From positions 1 through 64,000 of the forward strand of contig NZ_QJTF01000006.1 in NCBI RefSeq assembly GCF_003217235.1: a stretch of 64,000 nucleotides of DNA, in the 5' to 3' direction. This document shows, one piece after another, positions 26,605-36,446 of this stretch (within the stretch, counting starts at the first letter, position 1; every line of letters starts with the position of its first letter). Under the pieces are notes generated by a model. That model did not search any database, was not told the origin of the DNA, and saw only the letters and a list, made by a program, of their open reading frames with translations. Position numbers and translations under genes: made by a program. The stretch comes from Paramesorhizobium leguminum (lineage in GTDB: Bacteria > Pseudomonadota > Alphaproteobacteria > Rhizobiales > Rhizobiaceae).

Positions 26605-27636
26605 TTACGCAGCCTTTTCGAGTTCCGGTTCCCACCCGCCGAGCGCGGCCAGCGAATTCATGTGGGCGCGGTGGGTGAAGGCGCGTTGTCCGGCGGCGAC
26701 GTTTTCCGGTTTGCCGCCCCAGGCCTTCAAGGCCGCAGCCTGCAAGGCGCGGCCGTAGGAGAAGGTGAGCTTCCACGGCAGGTCGAAATTCGCGTTCATG
26801 GCGGAGAGATGCGCCGTCGCTTCCTCGTCCGACTGGCCGCCGGAGAGGAAGGCGATGCCCGGCACGGCGGCGGGCACGGTCGATTTCAGGCAGCGCACGG
26901 TCTTTTCCGCCACTTCCTCGACGGAGGCCTTGCGGGCGTTCTTGCCGTCGATGACCATGTTGGGCTTCAGGATCATCCCTTCCAGTATGACGCGCGCGTC
27001 GTAAAGCTCTGCGAAGACCGTCTTCAGTACCCATTGCGTGACCTCATAGCAGCGGTCGATGGAATGATCGCCGGGCTTGCCGTCCATTAGCACTTCCGGC
27101 TCGACGATCGGAACGATGCCGGCTTCCTGGCAGAGCGCGGCGTAGCGGGCGAGGGCCTGCGCGTTCTGCTTGACCGCGCCCCAGGTAGGCAGGCTGTCTG
27201 AAATGGAAATCACGCCGCGCCATTTGGCGAAGCGCGCGCCGAGCGCGTAATATTCTGCGAGACGCTCACGCATGCCATCGAGCCCCTCGGTGATGGTTTC
27301 GCCGGGGAAGGCTGCCAGCGGCTTCGCCCCGGCATCGACCTTGATGCCGGGAATGCTGCCCGCCTGGCGGATGATATCGGCAAGGGGCGTACCGTCGGCG
27401 GCGTTCTGGCGGATGGTCTCGTCATAGAGAATGACGCCGGAGATATATTTTTTCATGCCTTCGGAACGGAACAGCATCTCGCGATAATCGCGGCGGCTTT
27501 CTTCCGTGGAAGCGAGGCCTATCGTGTCGAACCGCTTCTTGATCGTCGCCGAACTTTCATCGGCGGCAAGAATGCCCTTGCCATCGGCAACCATGGCAAT
27601 CGCAATATCCTCGAGACGTTCTATTGGGGCGGCCAT
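26605..27636 (-). CDS. fbaB: Fructose-bisphosphate aldolase, class I
   Basis: Schiff-base aldolase (343 aa) splitting fructose 1,6-bisphosphate to dihydroxyacetone phosphate and glyceraldehyde 3-phosphate. The catalytic lysine is K224 in MILKPNMVIDGK. The N-terminal GKGILAADES (20-29) and C-terminal SGGQSDEEAT loop are intact. This is the eukaryote-like class I enzyme, not the zinc class II type. Last of the same-strand cluster tkt-gap-pgk-fba, separated from pgk by 420 bases of repeat. It has its own terminator at 26553. Confidence 0.94.
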   Translation of the reverse strand: MAAPIERLEDIAIAMVADGKGILAADESSATIKKRFDTIGLASTEESRRDYREMLFRSEGMKKYISGVILYDETIRQNAADGTPLADIIRQAGSIPGIKVDAGAKPLAAFPGETITEGLDGMRERLAEYYALGARFAKWRGVISISDSLPTWGAVKQNAQALARYAALCQEAGIVPIVEPEVLMDGKPGDHSIDRCYEVTQWVLKTVFAELYDARVILEGMILKPNMVIDGKNARKASVEEVAEKTVRCLKSTVPAAVPGIAFLSGGQSDEEATAHLSAMNANFDLPWKLTFSYGRALQAAALKAWGGKPENVAAGQRAFTHRAHMNSLAALGGWEPELEKAA

Positions 27637-28056
27637 ATCGAAGCTCCACTCTTTGGTTCAGGTTGAAAACCCGCATAACAAAAGAGTGAAACAAACGAAA
27701 CGGCGGCGCAAATCATTGAAACGATTGAATTTATTTCAACCGATTTAGAATGATCACTTTTTCTGTGGAGGGGTAAGGTGTGCCTCGCTTCGAGGCTCTA
27801 TTCACCGCACCGCCTACGATACCGCCGCAAAATGAGAGCAACATTTGCGCTCCCTTGCCGTGGATCCTCGGGTCAAGCCCGAGGATGACGGGGGAGGAAC
27901 GAAGTCGCCAATGTGCAAGCGTTGCGCCTGCCATTTAGCAATGCTCTCTCTATAGTCGTCATCCTCGGGCTTGACCCGAGGATCCACGGCAAGGGAGCAC
28001 TGACTTTTCCATAATACACGGTGCGTTCCAGTGGGCAGCGTGTCAGATCCCGCTTA
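27637..28056. other. Spacer between pgk and fba with repeat family B
   Basis: No gene. The fba-proximal half (27640-27780) is AT-richer and probably holds the fba promoter; the rest is a family B inverted pair plus a degenerate family C fragment at about 27785. Confidence 0.6.
27850..27998. repeat. Repeat family B, copy 1 (inverted pair)
   Basis: Arms CCTTGCCGTGGATCCTCGGG TCAAGCCCGAGGATGACG and its inverse flank about 60 bases. Each arm contains its own hairpin (CCTCGGGTCAAGCCCGAGG). The interior is unlike that of the copies at 33815 and 43224. Confidence 0.9.
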
Positions 28057-29253
28057 TCACCCCTGCTTCTTCAACACATCCACACCCGGCAGCGGCTTGC
28101 CTTCCATCCATTCGAGGAAGGCGCCGCCGGCCGTCGAGACGTAGCTGAAATCATCCGCCACCCCGGCATGGTTGAGCGCGGCGACCGTGTCGCCGCCGCC
28201 GGCGACCGAGACGAGCTTGCCTTCCCTGGTGCGGGCCGCGACATGGCGCGCGGCGGCGATGGTTCCCTTGTCGAAGGGGCGGAGCTCGAATGCGCCGAGC
28301 GGGCCGTTCCAGACCAAGGTCGCGGCATCATCGATGGCGCCCTGGATGCGCTCTATCGATTGCGGGCCGACATCGAGAATCATGCCGTCAGCGGGAATCG
28401 CGTCGAGGCCATAAGCATGATTGGGCGCGTCCGCCTGGAAATGCCAGGAGACGATGGCATCGACGGGCAGGATGATGGCGCATTTGGTCTCCTCCGCCTT
28501 GGCCATGATCTGGCGGGCGGTTTCGGCAAGATCATGCTCGCAAAGCGATTTGCCGACACCGACACCGAGCGCGGCGAGGAAGGTATTGGCCATGCCGCCG
28601 CCGATAACGAGCGCATCGACCTTCTGGACCAAATTCATCAGGAGATCGATCTTGGAGGAAACCTTGGCGCCGCCGACAATCGCCACGACGGGGCGGGCGG
28701 GCTCGCCAAGACCTTTTTCCAGCGCTTCAAGCTCGGCCTGCATGGCGCGGCCGGCATAGGCGGGGAGCAGACGGGCGACGCCTTCCGTCGAGGCGTGGGC
28801 GCGGTGGGCCGCGGAAAAGGCGTCGTTGACATAGATGTCGCCGTTGGCAGCCAGCGCCTTGGCGAAATCGGGATCGTTCTTTTCCTCGCCTGCGTGGAAA
28901 CGGGTGTTTTCCAGAAGCAGGATATCGCCGTCCTTCATGGCGCCGACAGCGCTTGCCGCCTTTTCGCCGATGCAATCTTCGGCGAAAGCGACGGGCTTGT
29001 GGAGATGTTTCTCCAGCGCCTTTACAACCTGATGCAGCGAGAATTCACCTGACGGCGCACCCTTTGGGCGACCGAAATGGGCGAGCAGGATGACTTTTGC
29101 ACCCTTGTTCGAAAGTTCGGAGATCGTGTCCACGACGCGCTCGATGCGCGTGGCGTCCGTCACCTCGCCATCGGCCATGGGGACGTTCAGATCGACCCGG
29201 AGAAGAACGCGTTTGGAGGCGATATCGGCATCGTCAAGGGTGCGGAAGGTCAT
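28057..29253 (-). CDS. pgk: Phosphoglycerate kinase
   Basis: 398-aa glycolytic kinase transferring phosphate from 1,3-bisphosphoglycerate to ADP. The N-domain substrate signature [11 protein letters not shown] at about 15-25, the basic patch region, and the C-terminal nucleotide loop GGGDTVAAL at about 355-363 are present; the length is standard. The ATG at 29253 has GGAGAAAACCG just upstream. Downstream of gap on the same strand, with a family A repeat in between. Confidence 0.95.
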   Translation of the reverse strand: MTFRTLDDADIASKRVLLRVDLNVPMADGEVTDATRIERVVDTISELSNKGAKVILLAHFGRPKGAPSGEFSLHQVVKALEKHLHKPVAFAEDCIGEKAASAVGAMKDGDILLLENTRFHAGEEKNDPDFAKALAANGDIYVNDAFSAAHRAHASTEGVARLLPAYAGRAMQAELEALEKGLGEPARPVVAIVGGAKVSSKIDLLMNLVQKVDALVIGGGMANTFLAALGVGVGKSLCEHDLAETARQIMAKAEETKCAIILPVDAIVSWHFQADAPNHAYGLDAIPADGMILDVGPQSIERIQGAIDDAATLVWNGPLGAFELRPFDKGTIAAARHVAARTREGKLVSVAGGGDTVAALNHAGVADDFSYVSTAGGAFLEWMEGKPLPGVDVLKKQG

Positions 29254-29296
29254 CGGTTTTCTCCGGTGTTGGATGGAAACGTTGGCGGGGCACAGC

Positions 29297-29453
29297 ACCC
29301 CCCTCTGGCTTGCCAGCCATCTCCCCCTCAAGGGGGGAGATTAAGCTCTCATAGTTCGGCACTCAATCGCGGACGTAGCAAGGTAAGTGCCGTCATTGAT
29401 GAAGGACAATCTCCCCCCTTGAGGGGGAGATGCCCGGCAGGGCAGAGGGGGGT
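29297..29453. repeat. Repeat family A, copy 3 (inverted pair)
   Basis: Same arms as at 7210, inside the gap-pgk intergenic space. If gap-pgk is one transcript the pair would form a processing or attenuation structure. Confidence 0.92.
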
Positions 29454-29488
29454 GTCGCCTCGCAATTCCGAATCCACTTAATTCAACT

Positions 29489-30502
29489 CTACATCACCTT
29501 TGCGATAGCCACAGCCGTGTCGGCCATGCGGTTGGAGAAGCCCCATTCGTTGTCGTACCAGGTGAGGATACGCACGAAGTTGCCTTCCATGACCTTGGTC
29601 TGGTCGATGGCGAAGATCGAGGAATGCGGGTCGCCGTTGAAGTCGCGCGAGACGAGCGGCTCCTCGGTGTAGGCGAGGATGCCCTTCAGCGGGCCGTCCT
29701 TGGCGGCGGCCTTGATGGCGTCGTTGACTTCCTGGACGGTCGTGTCGCGCTTGGCGACGAACTTGAAATCGACGACCGAGACGTTCGGGGTTGGTACGCG
29801 CACCGAGGAGCCGTCGAGCTTGCCCTTCAGATGCGGCAGCACGAGGCCTACCGCCTTTGCCGCACCTGTTGATGTCGGAATCATCGACAGTGCCGCAGCG
29901 CGGGCGCGGTAGAGATCCTTGTGCATCTGATCGAGCGATGGCTGATCGTTGGTGTAGGAGTGGATGGTGGTCATGAAACCATGGTCGATGCCAACCGCGT
30001 CATCGAGAACCTTGACGACCGGAACAAGGCAGTTGGTCGTGCAGGAGGCGTTGGAGATGACCAGATCGTCCTTGGTCAGCTTGTGGTCGTTGACGCCATA
30101 GACAACCGTCAGGTCGGCGCCTTCGGCGGGCGCGGAAATGAGAACGCGCTTGGCGCCGGCGGTGAGGTGCGCGGCGGCCTTTTCGCGTGTCGTGAAGATG
30201 CCGGTGCACTCCAGGGCGATATCGACGCCCAGTTCCTTGTGCGGCAGTTCGGCGGGGTTCTTGATCGCGGTCACCTTGATCGGCTTGCCGCCATCGATGA
30301 CGATGCTGTCGCCCTCGACCTTGACGTCAGCCGGGAAGCGACCGTGGACCGAATCATAGCGCAACAGATGGGCGTTGGTTTCCACCGGGCCCAGATCGTT
30401 GATCGCCACGACCTCGATGTCGGTGCGGCCGGATTCCACGATGGCGCGAAGGATATTGCGACCGATGCGGCCAAACCCGTTGATTGCGACGCGAACTGCC
30501 AT
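29489..30502 (-). CDS. gap: Glyceraldehyde-3-phosphate dehydrogenase, type I
   Basis: 337-aa tetrameric NAD-dependent dehydrogenase. Rossmann start [12 protein letters not shown] (5-16), catalytic C154 in [13 protein letters not shown], and C-terminal [12 protein letters not shown]. The start ATG at 30502 has GGAGA 8 bases before it, whereas an in-frame GTG two codons earlier is less likely. It lies 62 bases after tkt, so tkt-gap are probably co-transcribed, then pgk after a repeat. Confidence 0.96.
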   Translation of the reverse strand: MAVRVAINGFGRIGRNILRAIVESGRTDIEVVAINDLGPVETNAHLLRYDSVHGRFPADVKVEGDSIVIDGGKPIKVTAIKNPAELPHKELGVDIALECTGIFTTREKAAAHLTAGAKRVLISAPAEGADLTVVYGVNDHKLTKDDLVISNASCTTNCLVPVVKVLDDAVGIDHGFMTTIHSYTNDQPSLDQMHKDLYRARAAALSMIPTSTGAAKAVGLVLPHLKGKLDGSSVRVPTPNVSVVDFKFVAKRDTTVQEVNDAIKAAAKDGPLKGILAYTEEPLVSRDFNGDPHSSIFAIDQTKVMEGNFVRILTWYDNEWGFSNRMADTAVAIAKVM

Positions 30503-30564
30503 TTCCACTGTCTCCCTGACTTGCGAGCAAAGGTGTTTTTAAATGTCCGGTGGGGGAAGCCGCT

Positions 30565-32556
30565 TTAGGCGGCTTTCAATTTCTTTTCAGCCGCTTCGAC
30601 GACGGCTTCCGCCGTGATGCCGAAATGCTTGTAGAGGTCCTCGATGGGGCCGCTGGCGCCGAAGCCCTTCATGCCGATGAAGACGCCGTTTTCGCCGATG
30701 AAGCGTTCCCAGCCGAGCGAAATCGCCGCCTCGACCGCGATCTTGACCGGAGCATTGCCGAGCGTCGCCTGTTGGTAGGCGGGCGTCTGCTTGTCGAACA
30801 GTTCGAAGCAGGGAACGGAGACGACGCGCGCGGGGATGCCCTTTTCTTCCAGCGCGGCGCGGGCGCCCAGCGCAATCTCGACTTCCGATCCGGTGGCAAA
30901 GATCGTCACCTTGGCGTCGCCGCTTGCCGCCGCCAGCTCATAGGCGCCGTAGGCGGAGAGGTTTTCCTCGGTATGCTCGGTGCGCACCGTCGGCAAGTTC
31001 TGGCGGGTCAGCGCCAGGGTCGAAGGCGTCTTTGTCGATTTCAGCGCCAGTTCCCAGCACTCGGCGGTTTCCACCACATCGGCGGGACGGAACACCATGT
31101 TGTTGGGAATGGCGCGCAGGGCGGCAAGCTGCTCGACCGGCTGGTGCGTCGGACCGTCTTCGCCAAGGCCGATGGAATCATGCGTCATGACATAGACGAC
31201 GCGGATGCCCATCAGCGACGACAGGCGCATGGCCGGGCGGCAATAATCGGAGAAGGTGAGGAAGGTGCCGCCATAGGGGATGATGCCGCCATGCAGCGTC
31301 AGGCCGTTCATCGCCGCCGCCATGCCATGCTCGCGAATGCCGTAATTGACATAGCGGCCGCTATAATCGCCCGGCGTGATCGGCTTGGTCTGGCTGGTCT
31401 TGGTGTTGTTGGAGCCGGTCAAATCGGCGGAGCCGCCGATGGTTTCCGGCAGCACGCCGTTGATGATTTCCAGCGCCATCTCGGAGGCCTTGCGGGTCGC
31501 CACCTTCGGCTTTTCCGCGGAAACCTTCTTCTTGTAATCGTTGATGGCCTGTTCAAAACCCCCAGGCAAATCGCCGCTCATACGGCGCTCGAATTCAGCG
31601 CGTTTATCGGCATCGGCGCCGGCGAGGCGCTTTTCCCAGGCCTCGCGCGTGGACTCTCCACTGCGACCGGCGGCGCGCCAGGCATCGAGAATATTGGCGG
31701 GCACGATAAAAGGCTCCGCCTCCCAGCCAAGCGCCTTGCGCGTGGCTGCGATTTCATCCGCGCCGAGCGGCGAGCCGTGCACCTTGTTGGTGCCCGCCTT
31801 GTTGGGGGCGCCGAAGCCGATGGTCGTCTTGCAGGCGATCATCGTCGGCTTGTCGGAGGCGTGGGCCTGCTCGATGGCCTTCGTGATGGCCTCCTGATCG
31901 TGGCCGTCGACGGAGATCGTGTTCCAGCCGGACGCAGCGAAGCGCGCGGGCTGGTCGGTGTTATCGGAGAGCGATACGGGGCCGTCGATGGTGATCGAGT
32001 TGTTGTCCCAGAAGACGATGAGCTTGTTGAGCTTCAGATGGCCGGCAAGCGCGATGGCCTCCTGGCTGATGCCCTCCATCAGGCAGCCGTCGCCCGCGAG
32101 CACATAGGTGTAATGATCGACCAGATCGTCGCCGAACTGCGCATTCATGATGCGCTCGCCCAGCGCCATGCCGACACCGTTGGCGAGGCCTTGGCCGAGC
32201 GGGCCTGTGGTCGTCTCGATTCCCGCCGCATGGCCATATTCAGGATGGCCCGCCGTGCGCGAGCCCAGCTGGCGGAAATTCTTGATCTCATCGATCGTCA
32301 TGTCCTCATAGCCAGTGAGGTAGAGGACGGAATAGAGCAGCATCGAACCATGGCCGGCGGACAGGACGAAACGGTCGCGGTCGGGCCAATGCGGGTTCTT
32401 CGGATCATATTTGAGGAAGCGGGTATAGAGAACCGTGGCGATGTCGGCCGCGCCCATCGGCAGGCCGGGATGGCCGGAATTGGCCTTCTCCACCGCATCC
32501 ATCGACAGGAAGCGGATTGCATTTGCCATCTGGTTGAGATTTTCGGAATTGGTCAT
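30565..32556 (-). CDS. tkt: Transketolase
   Basis: 663-aa thiamine-diphosphate enzyme moving two-carbon units in the non-oxidative pentose-phosphate pathway. The [16 protein letters not shown] segment, TPP motif [13 protein letters not shown] at about 153-165 and a complete C-terminal domain are present. The ATG at 32556 is the most distal plausible start; ATG at 32529 is an alternative. First gene of the central-carbon cluster on the minus strand, divergent from DUF4164-zapA over 320 bases that hold an 11-bp inverted repeat. Confidence 0.96.
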   Translation of the reverse strand: MTNSENLNQMANAIRFLSMDAVEKANSGHPGLPMGAADIATVLYTRFLKYDPKNPHWPDRDRFVLSAGHGSMLLYSVLYLTGYEDMTIDEIKNFRQLGSRTAGHPEYGHAAGIETTTGPLGQGLANGVGMALGERIMNAQFGDDLVDHYTYVLAGDGCLMEGISQEAIALAGHLKLNKLIVFWDNNSITIDGPVSLSDNTDQPARFAASGWNTISVDGHDQEAITKAIEQAHASDKPTMIACKTTIGFGAPNKAGTNKVHGSPLGADEIAATRKALGWEAEPFIVPANILDAWRAAGRSGESTREAWEKRLAGADADKRAEFERRMSGDLPGGFEQAINDYKKKVSAEKPKVATRKASEMALEIINGVLPETIGGSADLTGSNNTKTSQTKPITPGDYSGRYVNYGIREHGMAAAMNGLTLHGGIIPYGGTFLTFSDYCRPAMRLSSLMGIRVVYVMTHDSIGLGEDGPTHQPVEQLAALRAIPNNMVFRPADVVETAECWELALKSTKTPSTLALTRQNLPTVRTEHTEENLSAYGAYELAAASGDAKVTIFATGSEVEIALGARAALEEKGIPARVVSVPCFELFDKQTPAYQQATLGNAPVKIAVEAAISLGWERFIGENGVFIGMKGFGASGPIEDLYKHFGITAEAVVEAAEKKLKAA

Positions 32557-32724
32557 GGGTCTCGTCCGTCTTTGATCAGGGACTTGCGCGCGCCGGCTCC
32601 GGCGATATCGGAAAAGCACGCGACACATAGCAGGTAGGGAAGTGGAGTCAACAAAACCATAGCTTCGCTATTGGGTTCCATGGGCTGCCCCCGGGCCGAT
32701 GCGGCGAACTTGTGCATTGCCAGC

Positions 32725-32764
32725 AAAAAGTCATAATGAAGGCGATAACAGTGTATGACTTTTT
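32725..32764. promoter_or_regulatory. Inverted repeat in the tkt/DUF4164 divergent region
   Basis: AAAAAGTCATA (32725-32735) and TATGACTTTTT (32754-32764) are perfect inverse 11-mers separated by 18 bases. It lies 169-208 bases upstream of tkt and 113-152 upstream of DUF4164. It could be a two-site operator or a bidirectional terminator; nothing else was recognised in this 320-base spacer. Confidence 0.6.
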
Positions 32765-32876
32765 CGTGGCCGGCGTGACTTGTTGCGCACAATCAAAGCA
32801 GGCACTAATATTTTCAAAGAGCCGTTTTCAAGCAATGGGTTTGCACGACAAGTTGCAAGAGGGGATTAAATAAGGC

Positions 32877-33149
32877 ATGGCAGCGGAAACGACCCTCAGG
32901 CAGGTCATGGACAGGCTGGACAGGGCGCTGGGCGCGCTGGAGGAGGCGGTCGATCTCAGGCTTGAGAAAGAGATCGACTATGCGGAAGCCGAGGAGGAGG
33001 TGCAGCGCATGAACACCGACCGCAGCCGGCTGGCGCAGGAGCTGGACATTTCCGAATCCCGCGCCGAGCGTCTCGAAGCCGCGAATCGCGAAGTTTCGCG
33101 GCGTCTTGTCACAGCGATGGAAACCATCCGCACCGTGCTGGACCGGTAG
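32877..33149 (+). CDS. DUF4164 coiled-coil protein
   Basis: 90-aa protein, almost entirely one predicted coiled coil with heptad leucines and acidic/basic alternation (LDRALGALEEAVDLRLEKEI and onward), of the DUF4164 family found next to zapA in Rhizobiales. Eleven bases separate its stop from zapA, so the pair is an operon. Its position and coiled-coil form suggest a division- or Z-ring-related helper, but that is inference. Confidence 0.85.
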   Translation: MAAETTLRQVMDRLDRALGALEEAVDLRLEKEIDYAEAEEEVQRMNTDRSRLAQELDISESRAERLEAANREVSRRLVTAMETIRTVLDR

Positions 33150-33160
33150 GAGAAAATCGC

Positions 33161-33532
33161 ATGGCGACGGTGACGGTAACGATCGACGGCAAGGCCTATC
33201 GCATGGCCTGCGACGAGGGGCAGGAGCAGCATCTCACCGGACTGGCAGAGCGCTTCGACCGCTATGTCACGCATCTGAAAACCAATTTCGGTGAAATCGG
33301 CGATCAGCGGCTGACCGTGATGGCCGGCATCATGGTGATGGACGAGCTCAACGAACTGCAGAAGCGCCTGAAAGGCCTCGAAAACGAAGCGGAAACGCTG
33401 CGCCGCTCGCGCGACGACGCCTTGAGCAAGGCCGACAAGAATGATTCGATGCTGACGGGCGCGCTCTCCGAAATGGTCCAGCGCATCGAGGCGATGGCGG
33501 TGAAATTAGGAAGCAGGGGAGCAGGGGAGTAG
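33161..33532 (+). CDS. zapA: Cell division protein ZapA
   Basis: 123-aa cytoplasmic protein that cross-links FtsZ filaments at the Z-ring. N-terminal globular part (VTIDGKAYRMACDEGQEQHL) and C-terminal coiled-coil helix typical of ZapA are present. AGGAG precedes the ATG. 6S RNA and 5-formyltetrahydrofolate cyclo-ligase follow, the same zapA-ssrS-ygfA order as in enterobacteria and alphaproteobacteria, which supports the call. Confidence 0.92.
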   Translation: MATVTVTIDGKAYRMACDEGQEQHLTGLAERFDRYVTHLKTNFGEIGDQRLTVMAGIMVMDELNELQKRLKGLENEAETLRRSRDDALSKADKNDSMLTGALSEMVQRIEAMAVKLGSRGAGE

Positions 33533-33639
33533 GGGAGTATATAAAACATGCTCTCTTATTTCTTACTCCCTCTAGCCTATCAGGACACACCATCCTATAT
33601 TCGTCATCGGCGTACTGCGCTTCGCGACAGGAGTAACTT

Positions 33640-33800
33640 ATTCCCCGGGGCCTTAATTGATCCTAGGGAGCTGTCCCTGGAAAGGCCCCTGGGCTTTTCT
33701 ACACGGCGCCCACCTACTTTGTAGGTTTCCGGGATCAACCTCTCCATCGGTTGTGTGGTCGCCACCTCGCTGGTGGCAGCCTTTCTGGCCTGCCGGGTAT
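33640..33800 (+). ncRNA. ssrS: 6S RNA
   Basis: Long open-promoter mimic RNA that binds sigma-70 holoenzyme. The closing stem (CCCGGGGCC / GGCC-tg-CCGGG), an inner TTGATCC/GGGATCAA stem, and the CACCTACTTTGTAGGT hairpin typical of alphaproteobacterial 6S RNA are visible. Its location between zapA and ygfA on the same strand is the conserved genomic site. Ends are approximate (within about 10 bases). It was missed by protein-based reading because the spacer has no gene. Confidence 0.88.
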
Positions 33801-33814
33801 TTCTCGTCCCTATC

Positions 33815-34003
33815 GTCGTCATCCTCGGGCTTGACCCGAGGATCCACGGCAAGGAGGCGGAAACGCTGCTATCATCAGTAACGGGATCATAAATTTACCT
33901 GATGAAATATTAGGCGGGGTTCTTCGCTGGAACGCGCCGGGGCGGCGGAAATGCCAATGCCTCCTTGCCGTGGATCCTCGGGTCAAGCCCGAGGATGACG
34001 ACA
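33815..34003. repeat. Repeat family B, copy 2 (inverted pair with conserved interior)
   Basis: Arms GTCGTCATCCTCGGGCTTGA ... GGATCCACGGCAAGG inverted at the right end. The ~105-base interior (GAAACGCTGCTATCA ... GGGATCATAAATTTA) is clearly related to that of the 43224 copy, so the whole ~190-bp unit is the repeat. It abuts 6S RNA on the left and the ygfA ribosome site on the right. Confidence 0.9.
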
Positions 34004-34014
34004 GGAGGGAATGG

Positions 34015-34623
34015 ATGGCCGTAACGCCAAAGGGGGCGACTGGTATGGGCCGTAAAGAACAGAAAGCCCAATTGCGGCGAGAGGCGCTTGCTCGGCGCGA
34101 TGCGCTTGATGCCGATTATCGCACTGATGCGTCGCTGGCGGTCATGAAGCATGGCGCGAACATCGCCTTCGAACCCGGCGCCTCAATCTCCGGCTTTTGG
34201 CCGATCCGCTCCGAGATCGATCCTTGTCCGCTTCTCTCCAACTTGCGTGAGCGTGGTGCGCGGCTTTGCCTGCCTGTGGTGCAGAATCGCGAAACCATCG
34301 TCTTTCGTGAATTCTCAGAGGGCGCTCCGCTCATCGCGAGCGGATTTGGCACGATGGGGCCGGCGCTGGACGCGCCGATGCTTGATCCCGAAATCATGCT
34401 CGTTCCGCTCGCCGCCTTCGACCGCCATGGCGGCCGCATCGGCTATGGCGCCGGGCATTATGACCGCGCGCTGGCGCGGCTGGCGGAGAAGGGTTTGCAT
34501 CCGCTCTTGATCGGTCTTGCCTTCGATTGTCAGGAAGTGGACCAGGTGCCCCACGAGCCGCATGACGTACATCTTCAACAAATCCTCACCGAGAGCGGCT
34601 TGCGTCCCATTATGCCTGCCTGA
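34015..34623 (+). CDS. ygfA: 5-formyltetrahydrofolate cyclo-ligase
   Basis: 202-aa ATP-dependent enzyme turning 5-formyl-THF into 5,10-methenyl-THF. N-terminal basic helix KEQKAQLRREALARRDAL, and the family end motif GGRIGYGAGHYDRAL at about 142-156. The ATG at 34015 follows AGGAGG by 5 bases; an ATG at 34045 is also reasonable. The first ~10 residues are not typical and partly come from the end of repeat B2. Followed 12 bases later by ymdB. Confidence 0.9.
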   Translation: MAVTPKGATGMGRKEQKAQLRREALARRDALDADYRTDASLAVMKHGANIAFEPGASISGFWPIRSEIDPCPLLSNLRERGARLCLPVVQNRETIVFREFSEGAPLIASGFGTMGPALDAPMLDPEIMLVPLAAFDRHGGRIGYGAGHYDRALARLAEKGLHPLLIGLAFDCQEVDQVPHEPHDVHLQQILTESGLRPIMPA

Positions 34624-34635
34624 TAAAGGCAGGCG

Positions 34636-35460
34636 ATGAGATTTCTTTTTCTTGGCGATATGGTGGGCCGGTCGGGGCGCACGGCGGTGTATGAAAAGCT
34701 GCCGGGCCTCGTTGCCGATTTGAAGCTGGATTTCGTCGTGGTGAACGGCGAAAACGCTGCGGGCGGGTTCGGTATCACCGAGGAGATTTTCAACCATACG
34801 CTCCAGGCCGGCGCCGATGTGGTGACCACCGGCAACCATGTCTGGGACCAGCGCGAGGCGCTGGAATTCGCCCGGCGCGAGGAACGGTTTCTGCGTCCCG
34901 CCAATTTCCCCGCAGGCACCGCCGGCAAGGGTGCGGGCGTCTATCTCGCGCGCAACGGCGCGCGCGTGCTCGTCTCCAACATCATGGGCCGGGTGTTCAT
35001 GCATCCCGATCTCAACGATCCGTTCCAGGCGGCGGAAGAAATCCTTGCCGCTTGTCCGCTTGGCGAGCAGGCCGATGCGGTGATCTTCGACTTTCATGCC
35101 GAGGCCACCAGCGAGAAGCAGTGTTTCGGCCATTTCGTCGATGGCCGCGCCAGCCTCGTCGTCGGCACGCACACGCATGTGCCGACCGCCGACTGGCAGA
35201 TCTTGAACGGCGGAACGGCCTATATGTCCGACGCGGGCATGTGCGGCGATTACGATTCCTCGCTCGGAATGGACAAGGAAGAACCGCTCAATCGCTTTCT
35301 ATCCAAAGTGCCGAAGGGGCGTTTTGAGGCGGCGAATGGCCCGGCGACGCTCTCCGGCGTCTGCGTGGAGATATCCGACCGCACCGGACTTGCCGAAAAG
35401 ATCGCACCCTTGCGCATCGGCCCTCGGTTGCAAGAAACGATCCCGGATTTTTGGGCATAG
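34636..35460 (+). CDS. ymdB: YmdB-family metallophosphoesterase
   Basis: 274-aa dinuclear-metal phosphodiesterase (TIGR00282). Metal-binding blocks are in order: FLGDMVGRSGR (4-14), NGENAAGGFG at about 37-46, TTGNHVWD at about 65-72, and GTHTHVPTAD at about 176-185. Bacillus YmdB hydrolyses 2',3'-cyclic nucleotides and affects RNA and biofilm; the substrate here is not known. The spacing of 12 bases implies an operon with ygfA. Confidence 0.9.
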   Translation: MRFLFLGDMVGRSGRTAVYEKLPGLVADLKLDFVVVNGENAAGGFGITEEIFNHTLQAGADVVTTGNHVWDQREALEFARREERFLRPANFPAGTAGKGAGVYLARNGARVLVSNIMGRVFMHPDLNDPFQAAEEILAACPLGEQADAVIFDFHAEATSEKQCFGHFVDGRASLVVGTHTHVPTADWQILNGGTAYMSDAGMCGDYDSSLGMDKEEPLNRFLSKVPKGRFEAANGPATLSGVCVEISDRTGLAEKIAPLRIGPRLQETIPDFWA

Positions 35461-35470
35461 TCATAACCCT

Positions 35471-35600
35471 TCATCCTCGTGGTTCGAGGCTCCGCTTCGC
35501 TCCGCACCTCACCATGAGGATGAAGGGCGCCGGCGTTTCAGTAGTCCTCATGGTGAGGTGTGAGTGAAGCGAAGCGCAACGAGCCTCGAACCACGAGGGC
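35471..35600. repeat. Repeat family C, copy 2 (inverted pair)
   Basis: Arms CATCCTCGTGGTTCGAGGCT ... GAGGATGA and its inverse, around about 30 bases, between ymdB and terC. Confidence 0.9.
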
Positions 35601-35682
35601 GCTTGGCTACATGGTCCATTGACGGTGGGCAGGGTGTTCCCTACCTACCGAGCTGTATTATTGTTTTAAGGGGACACCGGGT

Positions 35683-36435
35683 ATGAATTTCATCGCCGAG
35701 CATCTGTCATTTCTTTCCGAGCCGGCCGGCTGGGCGGCGCTTGCCACCCTCGTCGTCATGGAAGTCGTGCTTGGCATCGACAATCTGATCTTTATCTCGA
35801 TCCTCACCAACAAGTTGCCGCCGGAGCAGCAGGCCCGCGCAAGGCGGCTTGGCATCGGCGCCGCACTTGTGCTGCGATTGGCGCTGCTTTTCACCATCTC
35901 GATCATCGTCCAGTTGACCGCGCCGGTTTTCGAATTGTTCGGCCACGGCTTCTCCTGGCGCGATTTGATCCTCATCGCCGGCGGATTGTTCCTGGTGTGG
36001 AAGGCGACGAAGGAAATCCATCATACGGTCGATCCGGAAGATCACAAGGACAGCATGGTCGGTAGCGCGGTGCAACTGACGATGGGCGCGGCGATCAGCC
36101 AGATCCTGCTGCTCGACCTCGTTTTCTCCATCGACTCGATCATTACGGCGGTCGGCATGACCGACGAGATCGCCATCATGGTGATCGCGGTGATTGCAGC
36201 CGTCTCGGTGATGCTGCTTGCCGCCGATCCGCTGTCGAAATTTATCGCCGCCAATCCGACCATCGTCATGCTGGCGCTGGGCTTCCTGATGATGATCGGC
36301 ATGACGCTGATCGCCGACGGCATGGGCTACCATGTGCCGAAGGGCTACATCTACGCGGCGATGGGTTTCTCCGCGCTGGTGGAGGGGCTGAACATGCTGG
36401 CGCGCAGACGGAAGAAGAACGCGCCGAAGGCGTAA
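35683..36435 (+). CDS. TerC family integral membrane protein
   Basis: 250-aa inner-membrane protein with about seven helices. TerC hallmarks are [18 protein letters not shown] at about 24-41 and [17 protein letters not shown] at about 140-156, each with membrane-embedded Asp residues. Family members export metal ions such as manganese or act with metalloenzymes during secretion. AAGGGGACACCGGGT precedes the ATG. A GC-rich hairpin lies in the leader (about 35619-35645), but I could not match it to the yybP-ykoY manganese riboswitch. Confidence 0.9.
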   Translation: MNFIAEHLSFLSEPAGWAALATLVVMEVVLGIDNLIFISILTNKLPPEQQARARRLGIGAALVLRLALLFTISIIVQLTAPVFELFGHGFSWRDLILIAGGLFLVWKATKEIHHTVDPEDHKDSMVGSAVQLTMGAAISQILLLDLVFSIDSIITAVGMTDEIAIMVIAVIAAVSVMLLAADPLSKFIAANPTIVMLALGFLMMIGMTLIADGMGYHVPKGYIYAAMGFSALVEGLNMLARRRKKNAPKA

Positions 36436-36446
36436 GGGATGGCTTG

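Noticed and set aside
30550-32637. A 695-codon open frame on the plus strand opposite transketolase, and similar long frames at 21612-22886 and 43655-45325
   Set aside because: They are antisense to genes with complete motifs; long antisense frames are expected in GC-rich DNA, and their translations show no family signature or ribosome site.
35600-35682. yybP-ykoY manganese riboswitch before terC
   Set aside because: There is a GC-rich hairpin, but the conserved internal loop bases of that riboswitch are not recognisable.
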